From NCBI RefSeq assembly GCF_000011005.1, contig NC_013665.1, forward strand, positions 1,413,437-1,477,436: a DNA stretch of 64,000 bases. Reading direction: 5' to 3'. The DNA is from Methanocella paludicola SANAE (GTDB lineage Archaea; Halobacteriota; Methanocellia; Methanocellales; Methanocellaceae). Below, one piece after another: positions 25,727 through 32,894 of this stretch (position 1 is its first letter; every line of letters starts with the position of its first letter). The notes beneath the pieces are model-generated. The model was not told where the DNA came from. It worked only from the letters and a program-made list of their open reading frames with translations, and did not search any database. The translations under genes and the position numbers were made by a program.

Positions 25727-27085
25727 ATTAAAAAACTATTACTAACCGCCGTTTTGATATGTACAGTACTGCTGGCAGGCGCCCTGCTCGTGAACGCGAG
25801 CTCGCCCGTTATGACGAAGAAGGCTAATACCGATGCGAATACGTATGTCGTGGTCTTCAACGATTCCAGCTCATTCGGCGCGTTAGGCGACCAGGTGACG
25901 ACTTTCGCATCCGATAACAACGCGGAAGTGCTTTACGAGTATGAGACCCTGAATGGCGTCGCCTTGAAGCTGCCCGATGGCAATGCTGAAAAGCTTAAAG
26001 AATTAACGAACGTCAAGTACGTTGAAAAGGACATCACGTTTAACGTCTCGCTCGACGATGCCCCCGGCATCGTGGGCGCCCCTCAGATCTGGGATCTTGG
26101 ATATACCGGTAAGGGCGTCAAAGTGGCGGTCGTCGACACGGGCATCGATGGAGGCCATCCTGACCTGAAAGGCAGAGTCATCGGATGGAAGGACATGGTC
26201 AATGGCAAGGATACGCCATATGACGACTTCGGCCATGGCACCCACTGCGCCGGCATCATCGGCGGCAGCGGCGCCGCCTCGGATGGCAAGTACAAGGGCG
26301 TAGCCCCCGAAGTCCAGTTCATCGGCGTCAAGGTGCTCGGCAAGGACGGCTCGGGAAGCCTGTCTACAATTATGGAGGGCTTAGACTATGCAGCCCGGAG
26401 CGACGCGAAGATCATTTCCATGTCGCTCGGCTCGAACGAGCACTCCCAGGCAATGGACGACCTCGTGACGAAAGCGGTTAACAATGGCAAGATCGTCGTC
26501 TGCGCTGCCGGCAACAGCGGCCCCGACGAGGGCACTGTCGGCTGTCCCGCTGACACTCCCGCCGCACTGACCGTTGGTGCCACAGACAAGAGCGATAATA
26601 TGGCCTCGTTCAGCTCGAGGGGCCCCACAAAGGACGGCCGGGTCAAGCCCGATATCTGCGCTCCCGGTAAGGATATCATATCCTGTAAGGCCGCCGGCAT
26701 CATGAAGAACAAGGCCATCGACACGTATTACGTGAGCATGAGCGGCACGTCCATGGCCTGCCCCATGGTCTCCGGCTCCATCGCCCTGATGGTCCAGGCG
26801 AACCCGAAGCTGACGCCGGCCCAGGCTAAGGAGATACTCGAGAAGACCGCGCTGCACGCTAAGTCGTACCCGAATAACAACTCGGGCTACGGGCGCATTA
26901 ACGTGAAGTCCGCTGTCAATCTCCTGGGCGGTAAGCCGACTCCGACGCCGGTTAAGGACCCGGTCGTGACGCCGCAGCCGACGTATCCCTCGTACCCGTC
27001 GTACCCGTACCCGAGCTACCCATACCCGTCGTACCCATACTACCCGTACCCGGGCTATGTTCAGTACCCGTACGCTGAAGAGTAA
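25727..27085 (+). CDS. Secreted subtilisin-like serine protease, probable AUU start
   Basis: With the ATT at 25727 as start the protein has 452 residues and a classic signal peptide (KKLLLTAVLICTVLLAGALLV). An I9 propeptide follows (TYVVVFNDSS to VKYVEKDITF). The peptidase S8 domain has the triad Asp in AVVDTGIDGGHPDLKG, His in GHGTHCAGI and Ser in GTSMACPMVSGS, with oxyanion Asn in AAGNSGP. The C-terminus is a repeated Tyr-Pro-Ser tail (YPSYPSYPYPSYPYP) without a membrane anchor, perhaps for wall contact. The TTG at 25754 would lose the basic n-region of the signal. A hairpin terminator follows. Confidence 0.9.
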   Translation: MKKLLLTAVLICTVLLAGALLVNASSPVMTKKANTDANTYVVVFNDSSSFGALGDQVTTFASDNNAEVLYEYETLNGVALKLPDGNAEKLKELTNVKYVEKDITFNVSLDDAPGIVGAPQIWDLGYTGKGVKVAVVDTGIDGGHPDLKGRVIGWKDMVNGKDTPYDDFGHGTHCAGIIGGSGAASDGKYKGVAPEVQFIGVKVLGKDGSGSLSTIMEGLDYAARSDAKIISMSLGSNEHSQAMDDLVTKAVNNGKIVVCAAGNSGPDEGTVGCPADTPAALTVGATDKSDNMASFSSRGPTKDGRVKPDICAPGKDIISCKAAGIMKNKAIDTYYVSMSGTSMACPMVSGSIALMVQANPKLTPAQAKEILEKTALHAKSYPNNNSGYGRINVKSAVNLLGGKPTPTPVKDPVVTPQPTYPSYPSYPYPSYPYPSYPYYPYPGYVQYPYAEE

Positions 27086-27093
27086 CGTTGTGG

Positions 27094-27130
27094 TATTCGG
27101 GCATTGCAAAGCCCGAATATATTCTTTTTA
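27094..27130 (+). terminator. Hairpin with T-run after the protease gene
   Basis: TATTCGGGC (27094-27102) pairs with GCCCGAATA (27111-27119) around an 8-nt loop, followed by an A/T-rich stretch ending in TTTTT. It lies 8 bp after the stop codon, as expected for a transcript end. Confidence 0.65.
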
Positions 27131-27163
27131 AAATTTTCCTGTGCCTTGCTTAGCGCTTTTCGC

Positions 27164-27540
27164 TAGATAGTTTGGTTTTAGACACTCCTTGTTTGGAGTT
27201 TTCTTATGTCGGGCAAGCGACGTACGCTGAACAGTTCGGTTTCAGACACGAAAACACGAAACGGTTTTTTTAGAGTTTACACTAAATACTCTAAAAACCC
27301 TATGGTTCACGGTTAATTCTCTAAATACTCAAATTCCACAATTAAGAATCGAAGGGCACCAAATACTCGGTTTAAAAACAAATAACAAATTGACTTAAGG
27401 ACACGAACGCCCTCCAACTAAAAATCAAAGAGAACGATAGCACAGGCGAGCGATTGTTTGGTATGCTTCACAAACCTGGAGTAGCGTTTGATTAATTGTT
27501 TTAGTTGGTGTGCGCTCGTGCATTTAAGTCAGTTTATTAG
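27164..27540. repeat. A+T-rich foldback sequence, decayed inverted-repeat element
   Basis: This gene-free stretch holds several inverted repeats. TGACTTAAGGACACGAACG-like sequence at 27391 is mirrored at about 27495-27531 (ending TTAAGTCA), with the matching CCAACTAAAA/TTTTAGTTGG in each arm. A second one, GGTTTTTTTAGAGT against ACTCTAAAAACC, lies at about 27264-27300, next to GACACGAAAACACGAAAC, a motif shared with the element at 53460. No open frame fits. It reads as a degraded member of the foldback elements seen elsewhere in the window. Confidence 0.5.
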
Positions 27541-27678
27541 TAAATCACAGTATATTAGAATGGCATAAAATTACTGAATAATGAATACTATAGTAAAACA
27601 TTGCCATCACAATCTATTTTAACGTCAAACGTAATACTAATTAACAAAATATTATTACAAAAGACACGGGGCTTATAA

Positions 27679-27828
27679 ATGGACCAGGAACTAATGCGCA
27701 TCGGAGTGTCCCTGCCGGACAACCTCCTCGACCGGTTCGACGAGATCATCGCGAATAGAGGTTACTAGTCGAGGTTTGAAGGCATACAGGACGCTATTAG
27801 AAATTACATTATTCACTACGAGCATTGA
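27679..27828 (+). pseudogene. NikR-like ribbon-helix-helix remnant
   Basis: The reading frame gives MDQELMRIGVSLPDNLLDRF, then DEIIANRGY, a TAG at 27766-27768, and SRFEGIQDAIRNYIIHYEH ending in TGA. This is the N-terminal DNA-binding domain of the nickel regulator NikR, broken by one in-frame stop where the family normally has an ordinary residue. The C-terminal nickel-binding ACT-like domain is absent. It is a truncated remnant; no intact nikR is in the window. Confidence 0.7.
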
Positions 27829-27837
27829 CTCGGGGAT

Positions 27838-28338
27838 CTAGGGCTTATACATATTGTGGAATGTGACCTCTTCCAGGGACTTTTTCGTCTTTTTCGGCTG
27901 TTCCTCGGGATAGCCCGCCGGTACCATGGAGACTAGCGTGTATTGTTCGGGCACATTGAACATCTTTCGGACATCGTCGACGTATGCTTTCTTATCGCCG
28001 GCTACCCAGCAGGTGCTGATACCCTTCGCTGCACAGGCGTAGATAATGTTCATGGTGGCGGCGCAGCCGTCCTCCAGATAGTATTTCTGGTCCTTTTCGC
28101 AAAATACGACGAAGCAGGCGGCCGCTCCACGGATGAATTTGCCATGGTCCGCCGTTTCAGCGAGCTGCTGGAGAAGCGCTTTATCCGTTATGCAGCCGAT
28201 GAGCCAGGGCTGGATGTTGATAGCCGTCGGCGCCAGGCGGGCACACGTCAGCACGTCATCCAGGTCTTTTTGGGGTATGGCCATATCCTGGTAACGGCGA
28301 ATGCTCCGCCGGCTCTTGATAATGTCCGTGAAGTCCAT
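27838..28338 (-). CDS. Nitroreductase-family flavoprotein
   Basis: The 166-residue protein starts MDFTDIIKSRRSIRRYQD, the FMN-binding SRRSIR motif. It continues with APTAINIQPW and the C-terminal GYPEEQPKKTKKSLEEV, all typical of the NADH oxidase/nitroreductase family. The ATG at 28338 is chosen; an ATG ten codons upstream adds an unrelated leader. The substrate is not known. It is downstream of the ABC ATPase gene on the same strand, 40 bp apart. Confidence 0.88.
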   Translation of the reverse strand: MDFTDIIKSRRSIRRYQDMAIPQKDLDDVLTCARLAPTAINIQPWLIGCITDKALLQQLAETADHGKFIRGAAACFVVFCEKDQKYYLEDGCAATMNIIYACAAKGISTCWVAGDKKAYVDDVRKMFNVPEQYTLVSMVPAGYPEEQPKKTKKSLEEVTFHNMYKP

Positions 28339-28378
28339 GATTGAGGATTTATATTTTGTTATATACAATGATTTCCTG

Positions 28379-29293
28379 TCATTGTCCCGGAGACGGCTCG
28401 ATCAGAGCGTGGTACATGTCCTCGAGCGACGTCATCGTCTGCCGGGCCTCGTATACCTCGGTAAATGCGGACGCCTGCCGGATGATGTTAGGTATATGCA
28501 GGTAATCGTCCACTTCCACTAAAATGTAGTCCTCGCCCACCTGAATGCGGTTGGCGTATATCTGGTGCCTGAGCACCGACTCGACTTTTTGAATGTTGAT
28601 GGGGCTGACCCGGAGCATGATGCCCGGCCTGCCTATCTTCTCGCGGATGGACAGCATTGACTCGTTCATGAGCGTCATGCCGTCCTTGATGATGGTGACG
28701 CTGTCGCACACCTTATCGATGAAGTTCATGTTGTTAGCCGTGAGGACGACGGTCTTATCCCGGGTGGCCTTGAGGGAGTTCATGAACTTGACGCTGAAAC
28801 CGGGGTCTAGCTCGGCCAGCGAGCCGTCCATCAGGATGACGCTGGCATCGTTTATAAGTCCCAGGCCTAATGAGACACGCCTCTTGATGCCCTTCGACGT
28901 ATCCCCCACTTTCCTGTCCAGGTCGGCCGTGATGTCGAGCAGTTCCGATAGCACGTCGGTGCGGTACTTGATCTCTTCCCGGGACAGCTTTGCCGCTTTA
29001 CCGGCGCTTTCCAGTATCCAGCGGGGCGTCCTGTTCTCGGGAATGGTCTGGAGCTCGGGAACGACGCTGATCATGGGCTTGAGCTCACGGACGTTGCTGA
29101 CGGATATGCCGTCAATGGAAACAAAACCAGAGTCAGGCTTGATCAATAAGGAGAGAATCTTTATGACGGTGCTCTTGCCGCTGCCGTTGGGGCCGACAAT
29201 GGCGTGCACTGCGTTCTTTTCCACGGACATCTCGAAATTATCCAGCGCCTTCGTGGTGCCGTAATACTTAAAGACATTATGCGCTTCGATCAT
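28379..29293 (-). CDS. Degenerate ABC-type ATP-binding protein
   Basis: The 304-residue protein has the fold of an ABC exporter ATPase with an intact Walker A (GPNGSGKST). Other catalytic elements are changed. The Q-loop position reads VVPELQ with Glu, the signature is TSKGIKRR instead of LSGG, Walker B is ILMDGSLAELDP with Gly in place of the catalytic Glu, and the switch His is Asn (LTANNMNF). It should bind but scarcely hydrolyse ATP. No permease is adjacent. The start is the ATG giving MIEAHNVFKYYG. It is divergent from deoxyhypusine synthase. Confidence 0.82.
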   Translation of the reverse strand: MIEAHNVFKYYGTTKALDNFEMSVEKNAVHAIVGPNGSGKSTVIKILSLLIKPDSGFVSIDGISVSNVRELKPMISVVPELQTIPENRTPRWILESAGKAAKLSREEIKYRTDVLSELLDITADLDRKVGDTSKGIKRRVSLGLGLINDASVILMDGSLAELDPGFSVKFMNSLKATRDKTVVLTANNMNFIDKVCDSVTIIKDGMTLMNESMLSIREKIGRPGIMLRVSPINIQKVESVLRHQIYANRIQVGEDYILVEVDDYLHIPNIIRQASAFTEVYEARQTMTSLEDMYHALIEPSPGQ

Positions 29294-29362
29294 CCGTCCC
29301 ACTACCGACAAATCGACGTTTTACAAGCTTAAATAGCTTCTTTGGATGTAGATATAAAGATT

Positions 29363-30367
29363 ATGTATCAATCGATTAAGCGGGGAAAAGACAAAATTGA
29401 TAATCCCCTGGAACGTTATGTGTCTCGACTTACGATGATGGGTAATAGAATAAAGCCCGCGGAGATCCGCGGCACCATGACAGTTGATCAGCTTATCGGC
29501 CAGCTTGATGGCTGCGCCTTCGGCGCGGGCCGTATTGCGAGGGCTTGCGATATCTTAGAGGAAATGCAGGCGGACGACGTAACGAAATTTTTCGGTCTCT
29601 CCGGTGCGATGGTGCCGGCAGGCATGCGCAACGTCGTTTCGGACATGATCAGGGATGGATATATTGACATTCTCGTGACGACGGGCGCCAACATGGTGCA
29701 CGACGTCATCGAGGCGGTCGGCGGATGCCACACGTTCGGCGCGGAGACGGTCGACGACTTCGAATTACGGAACCAGCACATTAACCGCATTTATGATGTT
29801 TACCTGGAGGACTCGTGCTTCGAGACCCTTGAGTCCAGGCTGCAGGGCATCTTCGGCGGCCTCGACCAGAATAAGACTTATTCTATCAGGGAACTGCTCA
29901 CCGAGATCGGCAGGGGCCTGGACGATAAACATTCTATACTGAGGACCGCTTACGAGTGCGACGTGCCCGTCTACTGCCCCGCCATCCAGGACTCGATCAT
30001 CGGCCTGCAGGCCTGGCTGTATAACCAGACGGGCAAGATGCACGTCGACGCCTTCAAGGACATGCGCGAGCTCATGGACCGCTGCTACGATGCGAAGCGC
30101 ACCGGCGCCCTGCTTATAGGAGGCGGCGTGCCTAAGAACTATATCCTCCAGTGCATGCTGGTTACGCCAAAACAGGGCTACGACTATGTCATCCAGATCA
30201 CCATGGACCGTGCGGAGACCGGCGGCCTGTCCGGCGCCACTCTTGAGGAGGCGCGGAGCTGGGGCAAGGTCGGTGAGAACTCCAAGACGGCGCAGGTCTA
30301 CTGTGACGCTACGATCGCACTGCCTCTGATGGTGGCGGCGGTCAACGAACGCCGGCAGAAAAAGTGA
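29363..30367 (+). CDS. dys: Deoxyhypusine synthase
   Basis: The enzyme transfers the aminobutyl group of spermidine to a lysine of translation factor aIF5A. The 334-residue protein has ACDILEEMQADDV, FGLSGAMVPAGMRN, LVTTGANMVHD and the C-terminal catalytic Lys region ARSWGKVGENSKTAQVYCDATIALPL; the Lys that forms the imine intermediate is present. The ATG at 29363 is used; a TTG at 29342 is also in frame. A TATA-like CTTAAATA at about 29328 suggests a nearly leaderless transcript. Confidence 0.9.
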   Translation: MYQSIKRGKDKIDNPLERYVSRLTMMGNRIKPAEIRGTMTVDQLIGQLDGCAFGAGRIARACDILEEMQADDVTKFFGLSGAMVPAGMRNVVSDMIRDGYIDILVTTGANMVHDVIEAVGGCHTFGAETVDDFELRNQHINRIYDVYLEDSCFETLESRLQGIFGGLDQNKTYSIRELLTEIGRGLDDKHSILRTAYECDVPVYCPAIQDSIIGLQAWLYNQTGKMHVDAFKDMRELMDRCYDAKRTGALLIGGGVPKNYILQCMLVTPKQGYDYVIQITMDRAETGGLSGATLEEARSWGKVGENSKTAQVYCDATIALPLMVAAVNERRQKK

Positions 30368-30377
30368 TGGTGATACC

Positions 30378-30764
30378 GTGACCGAGTACCTGAAGAAGTA
30401 CGTCGACGGCTTCAAGGATGGCCTGGCGGAGGCTGCAGCTATACTCCAGAAGAACGAGCATAAGGACTGGGATATCCAGAAATATGGTGCCTTTTACGAG
30501 AATAAGTCTAACGACCTGAAGATCCGGGAGGGGACGGAGAAAGGCTACGACGAGGGCATAAAGGATGCCTATGCCACGGTCGGGCAGGACCTGCACGATA
30601 ACGAGTTCAAGGAGTATTCCATCGAGGACTACGGTAAGCTATACGAAAATATCGTACGGAAGATCGGCGACTGCCTGAACTGTAAGGACATCGGCAGCGA
30701 TAAGGGCTGCGAGGTCGGAAAGACCATATGGTGTACCAGGCTGCTGGAAACCCTTAAAGAATAA
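30378..30764 (+). CDS. Unknown small protein following dys
   Basis: The 128-residue acidic protein is not recognised. It contains a repeated motif GFKDGLAEAAAIL and GYDEGIKDAYATV about 45 residues apart, each followed by a (D/E)xxxKxYGxxYEN segment, so it is an internal duplication. The C-terminal part has four Cys (CLNCKDIG, KGC, IWC) that could bind a metal. The GTG start is preceded by GGTGAT. It lies 10 bp after dys and is probably co-transcribed. Confidence 0.6.
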   Translation: MTEYLKKYVDGFKDGLAEAAAILQKNEHKDWDIQKYGAFYENKSNDLKIREGTEKGYDEGIKDAYATVGQDLHDNEFKEYSIEDYGKLYENIVRKIGDCLNCKDIGSDKGCEVGKTIWCTRLLETLKE

Positions 30765-30811
30765 TATTTGACTCTTCCGCGGTTTTGGGATTAACATTTT
30801 TATCCTTTTCT

Positions 30812-31165
30812 CGTTATGCCTTCGTTGAGTGGTCCAACCACAGGGGCACAGAGCTCACGGAGTTTCACAGAGTTATTTTTTAATAATTTGAGGACACGGA
30901 GAGCACAGAGCCCGGTTTATTGGCTTACCCGGGGCACAGAGTTTATTGGGGCACGGTTGACGAATAAACAATTACCACATGATTATTTGATAACAGTTTT
31001 CCACCTGGACCGGTTTATCGTCAGCTATGCCTCCTTCAACTCTGTGCCCCAGGCATATTATAAACCCGTCCTCCGTGCCCTCTGAGTCTCCATCTATAAG
31101 AAATCTCTGTGAACTCTGCGCTCTCCGTGCCCCTGTGGTTGAGGACACTCAACGACCGCATAACG
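30812..31165. repeat. Foldback element A, 354 bp, no gene
   Basis: The two ends are inverted copies over about 55 bp. The left starts CGTTATGCCTTCGTTGAGTG and the right ends with its near-complement (GACCGCATAACG). Both continue into ACCACAGGGGCAC and short CACAGAG/CACGGAG motifs. Inner segments CCCGGTTTATTGGCTT (30911-30926) and GGTTGACGAATAAACAATT (30955-30973) are identical to parts of element D at 56103-56884, but the GxxExxY gene of D is missing. This is therefore a deletion derivative. It fills most of the gap after 30764. No clear target duplication is visible. Confidence 0.75.
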
Positions 31166-31276
31166 TAAAAGAGCATGGGGATCAGCTACAACAATTACGA
31201 TCCCAAAAATGCACAAGAGCTTAATATTTTAAATCTTATTTTACACAAATGGGCATTATGAATTATTTTTAAAACA

Positions 31277-32794
31277 TTAAGTATCAGCAGCCGGAAGCAT
31301 GACAACGAACTTCGCGCCTTTCGTATAGTCGCCAGGTACACGGTCTTCCATCCAGAACTTGCCCCCGAAATCGTCCACGAGCTGCTTTATGAGGTAGAGC
31401 CCGAACCCTTTACCCCTGGCCCTAGCGTTCCCGATGTTGAGGCGTTGGAGTAATTTACCCTTGTTACCATCCGATATACCTGGGCCGTTGTCTTCAACGG
31501 ATACGCGACAATACTCCTTCCCCTCCTCGGTAACCTTATCCATTACGACGTTTATCAATATCGGGCCGCTCGAATGCTTGATCGAGTTCCCTATCAGGTT
31601 CACGAATATGTCCTTCAAGAGCTCGTTGGCCGCGACCATGCATTCGCAGTTACTGGTAAGCTTTATCTGGATATCCCTGCCTGCCACACTGGGATGATTA
31701 TTTTTAATATCCTCGAGGACCTTAAAGATGTCAATAACGCGGTGCTCATAGTGCCCCGATCTTTCAAGCTGGACCTTCCTCACGTTCTCGATGAGCTTCG
31801 AGCTATTCAGGAGCATTTCGTATGGCTTTGATATCATGTCTCTATGGTTCTCATCGATCCGGCCATCCGTTCTCATCATATCGAGCGCCAGATCCAGGTA
31901 TCCTATGGCTACCTGGTTCATGTTGTTGATGTCGTGGCTCATCAGATCGACGTAGAGCTCCGCCTGGGCTTTAGTTTCCATTAAGGCCTTATCGTTTTTT
32001 TTACGCGCGGTGATATCGCGGGCGAAGGAAGTGACGTATTCATCTCCATAATAATCCAGGTAGTTACTGGTCATTTCTACAGGGATGATGCGCCCGTCCC
32101 TGGCCCTGAAGCTCAATTCTAAGGTGCTGGAACCCCTTATTTTTAAGTCATAAACGAATTCGGCCCACTTATCGGCCGTGAATGACGGATCGATATCGAT
32201 CGCCTTCAACTTTGTTAATTCTTCATTATTGTATCCCAGCAATTCACGCGAAGCCATGTTAGCGTAGATGATGTGGCCGCCGGGCATAAACCAGAAGATC
32301 ATGTCCCGGGCGCGATTGACGGAAAATTCGTTCAGCCTTAATAAGCGGTTCACTAGCATTTCCGAAGTAATATCCTCCAGACGGATGAAAATGCCAAAAT
32401 CAGAAGAATTCGCGGATATCTTATACCATTGATGAAGGTAGTCAGTATATTTATTGACCCAGTTTTGTTTTCCATCCAGAAGTTCTCGGATCATTTGAGG
32501 GGATAGCATGCGGCCGAGCTTTCTTGGATAAATTTCTTCAAGTGGCTTGCCTATGAGCGATTCTCTGGTATCCTCGAAAAATTTTACGGCATCATCGTTC
32601 AAGTATACGAGCCGCCACTGGCTATCGAGGACAATGAACGCCACCGGGACGGTGCTTAATAAGCCGGCGGTAAGCGCCCTCAGCTCCCCTAGCTCTTCGA
32701 TCAGCTCTTCCCGGCTCATTTCAGGGTCAGGCTGTTGCTTAATGTTGGCTATCGGGCTCTCCCGCATATTATGCTTATCCGTCCGCATTTTCAT
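31277..32794 (-). CDS. PAS-domain sensor histidine kinase
   Basis: The 505-residue soluble kinase has two PAS domains, about 35-145 (VPVAFIVLDSQWRLVYLND) and 155-265 (IFWFMPGGHIIYANMASRELLGY, ending FARDITARKK). The H box MSHDINNMNQ has His287. The ATPase domain contains NLIGNSIKHS, EDNGPGISDGNKG and GKGFGLYLIKQL. It is the third paralogue with this H box in the window. It lies 100 bp downstream of the CheB-CheR-PAS gene on the same strand, so the two may work together. That protein lacks a kinase domain of its own. Confidence 0.9.
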   Translation of the reverse strand: MKMRTDKHNMRESPIANIKQQPDPEMSREELIEELGELRALTAGLLSTVPVAFIVLDSQWRLVYLNDDAVKFFEDTRESLIGKPLEEIYPRKLGRMLSPQMIRELLDGKQNWVNKYTDYLHQWYKISANSSDFGIFIRLEDITSEMLVNRLLRLNEFSVNRARDMIFWFMPGGHIIYANMASRELLGYNNEELTKLKAIDIDPSFTADKWAEFVYDLKIRGSSTLELSFRARDGRIIPVEMTSNYLDYYGDEYVTSFARDITARKKNDKALMETKAQAELYVDLMSHDINNMNQVAIGYLDLALDMMRTDGRIDENHRDMISKPYEMLLNSSKLIENVRKVQLERSGHYEHRVIDIFKVLEDIKNNHPSVAGRDIQIKLTSNCECMVAANELLKDIFVNLIGNSIKHSSGPILINVVMDKVTEEGKEYCRVSVEDNGPGISDGNKGKLLQRLNIGNARARGKGFGLYLIKQLVDDFGGKFWMEDRVPGDYTKGAKFVVMLPAADT

Positions 32795-32894
32795 GAATAC
32801 ATATCCTTCCGTGTATTATTATAAATCGTTTAGGATGAGCTATTACCTCAGTGCATCCGACATCACTTGCGTCAGGCACTTTATCTAATAAGCT

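Noticed and set aside
27204-27568. TTATGTC and GGCATAA at 27204 and 27562 as ends of another element
   Set aside because: The sequences inside the two ends are not inverted copies, so the match is probably chance.
27679-27828. TAG in nikR read as pyrrolysine
   Set aside because: The frame ends soon after without the nickel-binding domain, and no pyrrolysine genes are seen; a pseudogene is simpler.
30812-31165. CACAGAG/CACGAAG-rich regions as CRISPR arrays
   Set aside because: The motifs vary in length and spacing and are arranged as inverted arms, without constant repeats and unique spacers; no cas gene is present.
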